Shown one piece after another: positions 27,973-35,780 of a stretch of DNA of 64,000 nucleotides. The notes under the pieces are model-generated. The model worked only from the letters and a program-made list of their open reading frames with translations. It did not search any database and had not been told where the DNA came from. Both the position numbers and the translations under genes were made by a program. This DNA comes from Hoeflea_A sp965228785 (GTDB taxonomy: Bacteria; Pseudomonadota; Alphaproteobacteria; Rhizobiales; Rhizobiaceae), in contig CBDDIF010000001.1 of the NCBI GenBank assembly GCA_965228785.1, forward strand, positions 2,170,001-2,234,000, given 5' to 3'. Within the stretch, counting starts at the first letter, position 1. Each line of letters starts with the position of its first letter.

Positions 27973-28575
27973 CTAGTTGCGGCGTTCGGCCTGAACGGTG
28001 AGGATTTCGAGTTCCTCGGTCAGGAGTTCCTTGAAGCCGTAGTTCATCTCGGCGTCAAGACATAGACTGTCACCGGGTTCCACCGTGACCTCGCGCTCGC
28101 CATATTGATAGATCGCGCTTCCCGACAGGATATAGACGAAAACCACACCGCTGCCGATGTATTCGGGCGGCCGAACGTCCTGGCGGGTCAGCTTGACCTG
28201 GCGGGCCTCGAACTGAATATCCCATCGCGCGTGCAGGGCGAGATTGACGTAGTCGTGCACGTGTCCGTCGAAAATGCGCTTCGACTTGATACCTTCGCCG
28301 CTTCGGACATGGGTGAAGTCGCAGCGGCCTCCGGCGGTGCCGCGGAACAGGTTTATCAGCGGCACATTGAGCGCGTTGCTGAGTTGCTGCAGCGTCGAAA
28401 TCGAGGGCGACACCTGACCGCTTTCGATGCGGCTTATCATGGCGGCGGAAATGCCCGAACTCTGCGCCAGTTCGCGTGCGGTCATTCCGCGTTTGCTGCG
28501 CAGGTCGCGAACGGCGACGCCGATGGCGCTGTCGGCGTTGACCTCGATCCTGTTCTGGTTGGCTTGTTTCATCAT
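27973..28575 (-). CDS. XRE-cupin transcriptional regulator
   Basis: This 200-residue regulator has a helix-turn-helix (KRGMTARELAQSSGISAAMISRIESGQVSPSI style, about residues 28-62). It is followed by a cupin effector domain (about 120-195; VFVYILSGSAIYQYGEREVTVEPGDSLCLDAE). It lies within the catabolic operon and is the likely regulator of the divergent transporter and oxygenase promoters. It is a different protein from the XRE-cupin next to glxBCD, with a longer central segment. Confidence 0.88.
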   Translation of the reverse strand: MMKQANQNRIEVNADSAIGVAVRDLRSKRGMTARELAQSSGISAAMISRIESGQVSPSISTLQQLSNALNVPLINLFRGTAGGRCDFTHVRSGEGIKSKRIFDGHVHDYVNLALHARWDIQFEARQVKLTRQDVRPPEYIGSGVVFVYILSGSAIYQYGEREVTVEPGDSLCLDAEMNYGFKELLTEELEILTVQAERRN

Positions 28576-28598
28576 TCCGGACGCGGGTGACTCAATGG

Positions 28599-29192
28599 TC
28601 AGCCGTGGCTCGCCTCCGCTGAGCTGTAATAACCGACCACGTCGCCTTCGGTTGAGACGCCGAGGCCGTTGAGCAGGCGGTTGGCATAGTTGAAATAGCA
28701 GACGATCTGGTTGACTTCGAGGATCTCGCCGTCATCGAGGCCGGCTTCGCGCAGACTGTCCACATCGGACTTGTCCATGCGGCCGGGTTCGATTGTCAGC
28801 TTTTCCGCATAGCGAAGAAGCGACAGCTCGGACTCGCTGAAAGCATCCTCCGGACGGCGTGCCTGAAGTGCCGCTTCGATGGCGTCGGCGCGCTCGCTGT
28901 TGCCGATCAGGTGGCGCGCATTGGCCCAATGGTTGGCATAGGAGTAGGGGCAGTCGTTGAGGATGGAGACATAGGAAGAGATGGTCTCCTGCAACCAACC
29001 GGGTAAGGTGTTGGCGTCGTCGTGCAGAGCGGCGCGGTAAATCGCAACATGTCCCTTCATCGTGCTCGGACGAAGCGAATGAACCCGCATCACATTGTCG
29101 ACGGTCCCGTGAGGTGTCCGGGCCAGTTCCAGGGCTCCCTTCAGCTCCGGACCGGCTTCTTCGTCTGGGACCATCCTGATCCAGGCACTCAT
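28599..29192 (-). CDS. AhpD/carboxymuconolactone decarboxylase-like protein without the CxxC pair
   Basis: This 197-residue, all-helical protein is of the CMD/AhpD peroxidase-related superfamily. The family's redox motif C-x-x-C-x-x-x-H appears as C81-P-Y-S84-Y-A-N-H88, so the second cysteine is serine. The rest of the fold looks intact (LRYAEKLTIEP, ILEVNQIVCYFNYANRLLNGLGV). Loss of the resolving cysteine argues against disulfide peroxidase action and fits a ring-modifying or decarboxylase-like role. A GGAG site precedes the start. It lies just downstream of the ABC permease in the same run of genes. Confidence 0.85.
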   Translation of the reverse strand: MSAWIRMVPDEEAGPELKGALELARTPHGTVDNVMRVHSLRPSTMKGHVAIYRAALHDDANTLPGWLQETISSYVSILNDCPYSYANHWANARHLIGNSERADAIEAALQARRPEDAFSESELSLLRYAEKLTIEPGRMDKSDVDSLREAGLDDGEILEVNQIVCYFNYANRLLNGLGVSTEGDVVGYYSSAEASHG

Positions 29193-29225
29193 TGCAACTC
29201 CATGGCTCTTCTTTCAAATGTCAAA

Positions 29226-29966
29226 TCAGCGGTTCTCTGCGGCTTGCATGCGCCGCTCCAGCCAGCGCACGCCGGCCGAAACCACCAGGATCAGTACCAG
29301 GTATTCCAGGACAAGAATGGTGTAGATCTCCAGCGGTCGGTATTCCGAGACCACCAGTTCATTGGCTTTGCGGGTTAGTTCTCCCATGCCGATGACCGAC
29401 ACCAGCGAGGACATTTTCAGCATATACACCAACTGGTTGCCGAGCGCCGGAAGGATCCTTCGGATCGCCTGCGGCAAAATGACAAAGCGCATCGTGTCGA
29501 AATAGTTGAGCGATATCGAATGGGCGGCCTCGTATTGACCGCGGCCGATCGACTGAATGCCGGCCCGGAAGATCTCCGCCTGGAAAGCACTGTCGGACAG
29601 CGCCAGAGCGATCACGCCCGCCCAGAACACGCCGATTGCCAAGCCGGTCATCTGCGGCAGGCCGTAGTAGACCCATAAAATCAACACCAGGATCGGAACG
29701 GCCCGCACGATCTCCACGTAGAGACGGTTGATGCGCCGCAGGGCCGGGTTCTCGGACAGGCCCGGCAGGGCGACCAGCAGGCCGACGACCATCGATATGA
29801 CGATCGCTGTCACAGACAGGCGGATGGTGTAGTCCATGCCGGTCAGCAGAAACCAGAGATTGTTGAACCCTGTTTCCGTCGAGGGATTAACGACGTACCA
29901 GCCCCAATCGGCCGAACATCCCGTGAGCAGCAAACCGGTGGCGACGATGAGAATGATGCGGGTCAT
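29226..29966 (-). CDS. Polar amino acid-type ABC transporter permease
   Basis: This 246-residue inner-membrane subunit is of the HisM/GlnP family. It has the ATPase-contact segment (GIQSIGRGQYEAAHSISLNYFDTMRFVILPQAIRRILP) and the C-terminal LVSVIGMGELTRKANEL. Its N-terminus, ATGLLLTGCSADWGW, contains a lipobox-like LTGC that would be unusual if used in a permease. It is separated by one base from the ATPase stop. A longer frame upstream overlaps the ATPase gene and was not used. Confidence 0.9.
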   Translation of the reverse strand: MTRIILIVATGLLLTGCSADWGWYVVNPSTETGFNNLWFLLTGMDYTIRLSVTAIVISMVVGLLVALPGLSENPALRRINRLYVEIVRAVPILVLILWVYYGLPQMTGLAIGVFWAGVIALALSDSAFQAEIFRAGIQSIGRGQYEAAHSISLNYFDTMRFVILPQAIRRILPALGNQLVYMLKMSSLVSVIGMGELTRKANELVVSEYRPLEIYTILVLEYLVLILVVSAGVRWLERRMQAAENR

Positions 29967-29967
29967 G

Positions 29968-30720
29968 TCAATGATGCAAAATTTGGTTGAGGAAATCGCG
30001 GCAGCGCTGGCTCTCCGGATTCTTGAAGAATTTGTCCGGTGGAGCGATCTCGACGATTTCACCGTGATCCATGAAAACCATGGTGTCGGCGACCTTGCGA
30101 GCGAAGCCCATTTCGTGGGTCACGCACAGCATGGTCATGCCGGTTCCGGCCAGCTCCACCATGACATCGAGAACTTCGTTGATCATTTCCGGATCGAGCG
30201 CCGAGGTCGGTTCGTCGAACAGAATGATCTTGGGTTCCATGCAAAGGGTGCGGGCAATGGCGACGCGCTGCTGCTGGCCGCCGGAAAGCTGCGAGGGGTA
30301 CTTTTCCGCCTGGTCGGGAATATGAACCCGTTCGAGAAACTTCATCGCCAGTTGCGTGGCATCGTCGACGGGCATCTTGCGGGCGCGCACCGGTCCGAGG
30401 GTCAAGTTTTCGAGAACGGTCAGGTGGGGGAACAGGTTGAATTGCTGAAACACCATGCCGACATTGGTGCGAATGGCCTCGATGCTTTGTCGGTTTTCTC
30501 CAAGTTCGACGCCGTTGAGAACGATCGTTCCCGCATCATGCTTTTCCAGCCGGTTGACGCATCGGATCAAAGTCGATTTGCCCGAGCCCGACGGCCCGCA
30601 TATGACGACCCGCTCGCCGGAACGTACTGTAAGCGACGTGTCTTTCAACGCTTGAAATGCGCCGAAATACTTCGACACATTGTCTATGGTTATGACCGTT
30701 TCGCCGTTTTGCGCAGCCAT
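29968..30720 (-). CDS. Polar amino acid-type ABC transporter ATP-binding protein
   Basis: This 250-residue ATPase is of the GlnQ/HisP family. It has Walker A CGPSGSGKST, the Q-loop MVFQQFNLFPHLTVLEN, signature LSGGQQQR and Walker B IILFDEPTSALDPEM. The H-loop is VTHEMGFAR. It is the first gene of the minus-strand run, facing the substrate-binding protein gene across 140 bases. Together with the permease and binding protein it forms one importer. Confidence 0.93.
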   Translation of the reverse strand: MAAQNGETVITIDNVSKYFGAFQALKDTSLTVRSGERVVICGPSGSGKSTLIRCVNRLEKHDAGTIVLNGVELGENRQSIEAIRTNVGMVFQQFNLFPHLTVLENLTLGPVRARKMPVDDATQLAMKFLERVHIPDQAEKYPSQLSGGQQQRVAIARTLCMEPKIILFDEPTSALDPEMINEVLDVMVELAGTGMTMLCVTHEMGFARKVADTMVFMDHGEIVEIAPPDKFFKNPESQRCRDFLNQILHH

Positions 30721-30798
30721 TGTTGCGTTCCCCTGCCAGGCGCGAATTTTCTTTTCAGGAAACCACAAGATTGTGTGTCATGCAACTTAATTATCTTC

Positions 30799-30841
30799 TT
30801 GCAATTTTTTTGCGCCAGCCTTATCGTTGATGCAACAACGA
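30799..30841 (+). promoter_or_regulatory. Putative promoter and inverted repeat before the substrate-binding protein gene
   Basis: TTGCAA (30799-30804) and TATCGT (30822-30827) are spaced 17 bases apart. An inverted repeat TCGTTG-N6-CAACGA (30824-30841) overlaps the -10 position, so a repressor bound there would block transcription. The cluster's XRE-cupin protein is a natural candidate. Read by eye only. Confidence 0.45.
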
Positions 30842-30860
30842 GAACTAAGGGAGCACTGAC

Positions 30861-31628
30861 ATGATGAGAATAGTTGCGGCTTTCGCGATGGTTGCCTTGT
30901 TGGCGGTTCAGGCGAATGCCCAATCGGCACTCAAGGAAATCCTGGATAGCGGAGTTCTGAAGGTCGGCACGACCGGCGACTGGAATCCGATGACCATGAA
31001 GGACCCGGCCACCAACAGTTATACCGGCTACGATATCGACGTGATGAACGCTCTCGCCAGCGATCTTGGCGTCGAGGTCGAATTTGTTCCGACCGACTGG
31101 AAGACGCTGGTCAATGGTGTGACCTCCGGGAAGTATCATCTTACCGGATCCGCTTCGGTATCACCCAGCCGGGCCAAGGTTGCCGGTTACTCCGACAGTT
31201 ATTTTTCTCTGGCCACCGTGCCATTGATCCTCGAGAAAAACGCTGACAAGTACAAGGACTGGGCGGATCTCAACAAGCCGGGCGTCAGCGTTGCCGCGAC
31301 CCTTGGCACGACCCAGGAAAAACAGGTCAAGCAATTCTTCCCGGATGCCGAGCACCGTATCGTCGAGGCACCCGCTCGTGATTTTCAGGAAGTGCTGGCG
31401 GGTCGGGCGGATGCTCACATCACCTCGAATGTCGAGGCCAATAAGCTGGTCGCCAAGTATCCGCAAATGAAAATCGTTCCGGTTTCCGCGCCGAAGGCAC
31501 CGACGCCAATCGCAATGCTGCTGCCGCAGGACGACTTTGTCTGGATCAACTACGTCAACACCTGGATCAAGCTGAAGGAAGAGCGCGGTCTGTTCGACGA
31601 GTTGGCGGAGAAGTGGAAGCTCGATTGA
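30861..31628 (+). CDS. Polar amino acid-type ABC transporter substrate-binding protein
   Basis: This 255-residue periplasmic binding protein is of family 3 (HisJ/PheC-like). A signal peptide ends near residue 20 (MVALLAVQANAQ). The mature start LKEILDSGVLKVGTTGDWNPM is typical. The ligand-binding segments YTGYDIDVMNALA, GVTSGKYHLTGSASVSPSRAKVAGYSDSYF and GRADAHITSN are present. The last two resemble cyclohexadienyl dehydratase-type members, so the ligand may be cyclic or aromatic. An AAGGGAG site precedes the ATG. It is transcribed away from the permease/ATPase genes and towards the Rieske oxygenase. Confidence 0.9.
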   Translation: MMRIVAAFAMVALLAVQANAQSALKEILDSGVLKVGTTGDWNPMTMKDPATNSYTGYDIDVMNALASDLGVEVEFVPTDWKTLVNGVTSGKYHLTGSASVSPSRAKVAGYSDSYFSLATVPLILEKNADKYKDWADLNKPGVSVAATLGTTQEKQVKQFFPDAEHRIVEAPARDFQEVLAGRADAHITSNVEANKLVAKYPQMKIVPVSAPKAPTPIAMLLPQDDFVWINYVNTWIKLKEERGLFDELAEKWKLD

Positions 31629-31748
31629 GGCTGATCTCAGCCTCAATGGGATGACGGCCATCTGGCTGTCGTCCCACCTCTACTGGTGACATAACGAACA
31701 GATGGTTTTGTGCGCCAGCCTTTTTCGGGCCGGCGCACAGGATTTTTG
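31624..31748 (+). terminator. Series of three stem-loops after the substrate-binding protein gene
   Basis: Three hairpins follow one another. The first pairs ATTGAGGCTGA (31624-31634) with TCAGCCTCAAT (31637-31647). The second, 31648-31675, pairs GGGATGACGGCC with GGCTGTCGTCCC including G-T pairs. The third pairs TGTGCGCC (31709-31716) with GGCGCACA (31732-31739) and is followed by a T-rich stretch, as in an intrinsic terminator. The abundant binding-protein message may be terminated or stabilised here, with reduced read-through into the oxygenase gene. Confidence 0.55.
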
Positions 31749-31785
31749 CGGCCTTTAAACTGGGGCAGTCGAACGGGTGAGTGGA

Positions 31786-32814
31786 ATGTATCTGAGAAAC
31801 ACCTGGTACGTTGCGGGATGGAGCAAGGAATACGGCCGGGCGCTGAAGGCCGAAACGCTGCTGGGCGAGAACATTGTCATCTACCGGACGGAGTCCGGAG
31901 ACCCGGTGGCTCTGGAGGATGCCTGCCCACACCGCAAACTGCCGTTGTCGAAAGGCAACTTGCGCGGCGACTCTGTGGAATGCGGCTACCATGGTCTGAC
32001 ATTCGATTGCAATGGAGCTTGTGTCGCCGCTCCAACCCAGCCAGACCTCGTCCCCCAAAAGGCCAAGGTTCGCTCCTATCCGGTGGTGGATCGCTATCGT
32101 CTGCTTTGGATCTGGATGGGGGACGCCGACAAGGCTGACCCGGACACCATCTTCCCAATCGAAAACTTCGACAATCCCGAATGGGGTTATACGGATGGAG
32201 GCGAGATGGAAATCGCCTGCAACTATCTTTGGATGGTCGACAATCTTCTCGACCCGAGCCATGTCGCCTGGGTGCATGTGACATCCTTTGCCGGCGGCGG
32301 TACCGACGGTACTCCACTCGACATCGACAAGACCGATCGCGGCATTATCGTATCGCGCTGGATCTACGACCAGCCCCCGTCGCCCTACTATGCCGGGCTG
32401 GTCAAATTCGACGGGCACTGCGACCGCAAGCAACACTATGAGATGTGTTTTCCGGCAATTGGACTGAACAAGTCGGTCTATACACCTGTCGGCACCGGAG
32501 GGCCGGACAAACCGCTCGTGGACAAGACCTATGTCAACATTTCATACAATTTCATGACGCCGATTGATGAAGACCGGTCGAAATATATCTGGTTCCAGCA
32601 CCGCAATACCGATCCGAATGACACGGCGATTTCGGAACAGATGAATGCGGGCGCCATCATGGCCTTTAACGAGGACCGTGAGGTGCTTGAGGAGGTGCAC
32701 AGGGGCATGAAGCGGATGGCGACACCCAATATTGATCTCGGTCTCGACGCCGGCGCCAAGCTGTTTCGTCGCGCGCTGGAAAAGTTGATTTCCGAAGAAC
32801 GCGCGTCGGCGTGA
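31786..32814 (+). CDS. Rieske non-heme iron oxygenase, VanA-like alpha subunit
   Basis: This 342-residue oxygenase/demethylase resembles VanA. The Rieske cluster ligands are Cys47-x-His49 (CPHRKLPLSKG) and Cys66-x2-His69 (CGYHGLTF). The mononuclear iron site shows MVDNLLDPSHVAWVH, with His159 and His164, and a carboxylate further on. The opening MYLRNTWYVAGW matches the VanA group, so this ATG was preferred to a GTG three codons upstream. VanA-type enzymes often remove O- or N-methyl groups or hydroxylate rings. The reductase in the opposite run is its probable electron donor. Confidence 0.9.
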   Translation: MYLRNTWYVAGWSKEYGRALKAETLLGENIVIYRTESGDPVALEDACPHRKLPLSKGNLRGDSVECGYHGLTFDCNGACVAAPTQPDLVPQKAKVRSYPVVDRYRLLWIWMGDADKADPDTIFPIENFDNPEWGYTDGGEMEIACNYLWMVDNLLDPSHVAWVHVTSFAGGGTDGTPLDIDKTDRGIIVSRWIYDQPPSPYYAGLVKFDGHCDRKQHYEMCFPAIGLNKSVYTPVGTGGPDKPLVDKTYVNISYNFMTPIDEDRSKYIWFQHRNTDPNDTAISEQMNAGAIMAFNEDREVLEEVHRGMKRMATPNIDLGLDAGAKLFRRALEKLISEERASA

Positions 32815-33068
32815 CAGTCGGCCGTCGGCCAGTTTTCCTCATTGTGAAAATCGAGAGATAAGAGCTGTCAGTGATCGGTGGTTCCGTTATCTGCCTGATC
32901 GCCGAAATCACTTGCCAGCAACCGTCGAATCCTCCCCCCAACTGCATTGCAGCAAGATCACGTTCTGTCTCCACGGCCGTTTCTGAGTGAAAGGTGGCGG
33001 CGAATTCTCGCCTCAATTCAACCTTTTATAGCGGAACTCAAGACGGGCGCTGGTGGAGACTAACAAAA

Positions 33069-35777
33069 ATGAATGGAATGTTTGAAGACTTCCTGGCCGC
33101 GCTTCTTGCGTTTGAGTCCGGTTGGGATCGTGAGCGTTACGATGCGGGCGTCATTGTCGACTCGCAGTTGAATCAATGGGCTGGCGGCACCGTTGAGGAT
33201 TTCTATCCGCAATATTCGAGCTGGTCGCAACTCAGCAACGCGGAGTGGCTGTCGATGGCCTACCGATCGACGAACACCTTCGGGTTCGTCGGCTATCAGT
33301 TCGGCGAGGCATTGCTTATCGACCTGGGATATTACGACGATGACTTCTACTACGGTAACGGTGCGTCATCGAATACGTGGGACGGCACCTGGACCGGCAA
33401 GAACGGCGTCGATTCGCTTGAAGAGTTTATGACCCAGGAGGCTCAAGACGTCGCAATCCGCGAGGCCTTCGGTCACAATCTTACTGTCATTCAGAACCTG
33501 CTTGCGGCTAACGGTGAAAGCGTCGAGGACTATATCGGTCAGTCCGTCAGCTACACCTATAGTGGCGGCTCCGGTTCAGTGGAGCTTACACTAACCGGCA
33601 TTCTGGCGGGTGCCCATTTGCGCGGTGCTCCTGCTGTTGTCGATCTGCTTCGCAGCGGATCGGTCAGCATCGATGAATACGGCACTTCGATCCTGCAGTA
33701 CATTGAACAGTTCGGCGGCTACGATTCTCCGTCGGTCGACTCGCTCATCACCTATTTCGAGGACCGCCTTACCGGGGACGAGGGTCTCGAACCCGGAAGC
33801 GGCAATGGCGGCGGCGCTGGCGTCACCCCGGAGACGGCCGATGTCGTCGTCGACTGGGCTTGGGGAACCCACACGACCGTCGACGATTTCGACACCGACG
33901 CAGGCACGATTTTTGTCGGTTGGTTCACGTCCGCCCATCTGGAAGTGAGCGAGCAGGGCGGCAATGTCGTCTTCTCGATCCCGTCGAATAACCAGTCCGT
34001 TACGCTTGTCGGTGTGTCTCTGTCAGATCTCGATGCCGACAACTTCACCTTTCTGGACGCGACGGCGGCGACGGAGATCCTTGCCCTGGTCGGCGGTAGT
34101 GGAGGCGGTGGCGATACCGATGGCGGTGGAGTCACGGACACCGGTGGGGGCGACTCCGACGGTGGAGATACCGATGGTGGCGACACCGGTGGCGGTAACA
34201 CAGACGGTAGTGACACGGATGGCGGTGACATTGGTGGAGGCGGTACCGGGGGCGGCACGCCGGTGGCCGGCAATGGCACCGCCGGCGTCACCAAGGATAC
34301 AGCCAGTGTGGTGATCACCTGGGCCTGGGGCAACGACACGATAGTCGATGATTTCGATCCGGCGACCGACACGATTTTTGTCGACTGGTTCGGTCCCGAG
34401 GCCATCGATGTTTCGGAAAGCGGCGGCAATATCGTCTTTTCGATGCCCAGCAACCAGCAGACCGTAACGCTGGCCGGCATTCAGCTCGACGATCTCAGCG
34501 CTGCCAACTTCACCATCATGAGCGAGGCGACGGCGCAGGAAATCCTCGGTCAGGTCGCGATGGACACCGGTGGCCATGGTGGCCATGGCGGCCACGGTGG
34601 AAGCGGAGACGGAGACCCTGGCGGTGAAACGGCGATCGTCTACGACAATGACGGGTCCGCCCCACCTGCCACCCTCAACACAACGGATGCCGGCGGCGTG
34701 ATCTACGAGGCGAATTATCAGAGGGACGATATCGTCGGATTCGATGTCGCTCGCGATGTTCTGAGCGTCGGCAACACGTCGGTCCACAGCATGGTCATCA
34801 ACCGGACGCCTGAGGGCGAAGTGATCGTTGACAATCCTTGGGGATCAGGGATGCAGATCCTCCAGGGCGTCATGCTCAGTGACATGTCCGTCGAAAATTT
34901 CGGTGTTGTCGGCAACGAGCACTTTCGTCAGGACCTCGGTGCGGTGCTGTCATGGGAAATGGGTGTCGGACCGCGCGAGGCCGACACGGTCTACATCCGT
35001 TCGCACGAATACGGTGTGCATGAGGTCATCGACGATTTCGACCCGCTGACGATGAAAATCAGCTTCCTTTATTTCGGCACGCGCGAGCGGCTGTCGGTTG
35101 AGGATACTGACCAGGGGTTGGTGATCAGCAGCTCACCGTCGGGCCAGAGCTTCACGTTCACCGGAATTACCCTTGCCGACCTGCATCCTGGCACGCTGGA
35201 ATTCCACTTCGACCAGGTGATGGAAGACCAACTTGAGGTGCCGTTCGGTTTCAGTCAGGGCGATGTGGCTCTGGTTTCGCGTGAAGCGCTGCTCACTCCG
35301 GAAGCGCCGGCGGGCGAGATCACCGACGGCCATCAGACCCGGGATGGTGTCTTCTGGACGGCTGATCCGGGCGACGGCGATCCGGATGACGGAGCCGGCG
35401 ACGGTGGTGATACACCCGATGACAGCACGCCACCGGACAACGACACACCGGATACCGGTGGAGCAGGCGATGGCGAGGACATCTACACGCTCAGCTGGAA
35501 CTGGGCTGCCATCGAGACCATCGCAGATTTCGATCCGACGGAGGACGTGCTCAACTTTGGTGCGCTTTCCACCGAGCATGTCGATGTCTCGGAAGTGGGC
35601 AGCGACCTGGTAATTGAGGTGCTCAACAATGGCGGGCACCAATATATTCTCAGCGGAATTCAGGCAGAGGATCTGCAGCGCGAGAACCTCACAGCGCCGG
35701 ACTGGAGCGACGTCCTGGACGGTCCCAATGGCGTGATCGCTCAACTGACCGATCTCGGCTACATGGACATCGCGTAG
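33069..35777 (+). CDS. Large protein with lysozyme-like N-terminal domain and five beta-rich repeats
   Basis: This 902-residue protein has no known full-length match that I recognise. Residues 1-235 resemble a peptidoglycan-hydrolase-type domain found in phage and secreted proteins. An early acidic residue lies in LLAFESGWDRERY (Glu16), then FGFVGYQFGEALLIDLGYY, TWTGKNGV and GILAGAHLRGAPAVVDLL-R. Five related repeats of about 85 residues follow (about 257-342, 410-498, 541-630, 635-720, 803-885), with a shared W/Y-x-W-x3-x-I-x-DFD pattern and a final LTGI-x-LxDL-like strand. Similar repeats occur in secreted carbohydrate-active proteins. Linkers are very rich in Gly/Asp/Thr, and one has a His-Gly repeat. 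There is no signal peptide. It ends 3 bases from the end of the eCIS cargo gene, on the opposite strand. Confidence 0.8.
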   Translation: MNGMFEDFLAALLAFESGWDRERYDAGVIVDSQLNQWAGGTVEDFYPQYSSWSQLSNAEWLSMAYRSTNTFGFVGYQFGEALLIDLGYYDDDFYYGNGASSNTWDGTWTGKNGVDSLEEFMTQEAQDVAIREAFGHNLTVIQNLLAANGESVEDYIGQSVSYTYSGGSGSVELTLTGILAGAHLRGAPAVVDLLRSGSVSIDEYGTSILQYIEQFGGYDSPSVDSLITYFEDRLTGDEGLEPGSGNGGGAGVTPETADVVVDWAWGTHTTVDDFDTDAGTIFVGWFTSAHLEVSEQGGNVVFSIPSNNQSVTLVGVSLSDLDADNFTFLDATAATEILALVGGSGGGGDTDGGGVTDTGGGDSDGGDTDGGDTGGGNTDGSDTDGGDIGGGGTGGGTPVAGNGTAGVTKDTASVVITWAWGNDTIVDDFDPATDTIFVDWFGPEAIDVSESGGNIVFSMPSNQQTVTLAGIQLDDLSAANFTIMSEATAQEILGQVAMDTGGHGGHGGHGGSGDGDPGGETAIVYDNDGSAPPATLNTTDAGGVIYEANYQRDDIVGFDVARDVLSVGNTSVHSMVINRTPEGEVIVDNPWGSGMQILQGVMLSDMSVENFGVVGNEHFRQDLGAVLSWEMGVGPREADTVYIRSHEYGVHEVIDDFDPLTMKISFLYFGTRERLSVEDTDQGLVISSSPSGQSFTFTGITLADLHPGTLEFHFDQVMEDQLEVPFGFSQGDVALVSREALLTPEAPAGEITDGHQTRDGVFWTADPGDGDPDDGAGDGGDTPDDSTPPDNDTPDTGGAGDGEDIYTLSWNWAAIETIADFDPTEDVLNFGALSTEHVDVSEVGSDLVIEVLNNGGHQYILSGIQAEDLQRENLTAPDWSDVLDGPNGVIAQLTDLGYMDIA
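34095..34289 (+). repeat. Degenerate tandem repeat encoding a Gly/Asp/Thr linker
   Basis: This in-gene low-complexity stretch is built on GGTGGC-GAxAC-like units that encode about 65 residues of G, D, S and T between the first and second beta-rich repeats. A second, shorter one (about 34563-34605) encodes GHGGHGG-type residues. Such repeats readily change length, so neighbouring strains may differ here. Confidence 0.6.
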
Positions 35778-35780
35778 TCG

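Noticed and set aside
33069..35777. RTX toxin/adhesin identity with GGxGxD calcium-binding repeats
   Set aside because: The Gly/Asp-rich linkers do not show the nonapeptide GGxGxDxUx pattern; the five repeats are of a different type.
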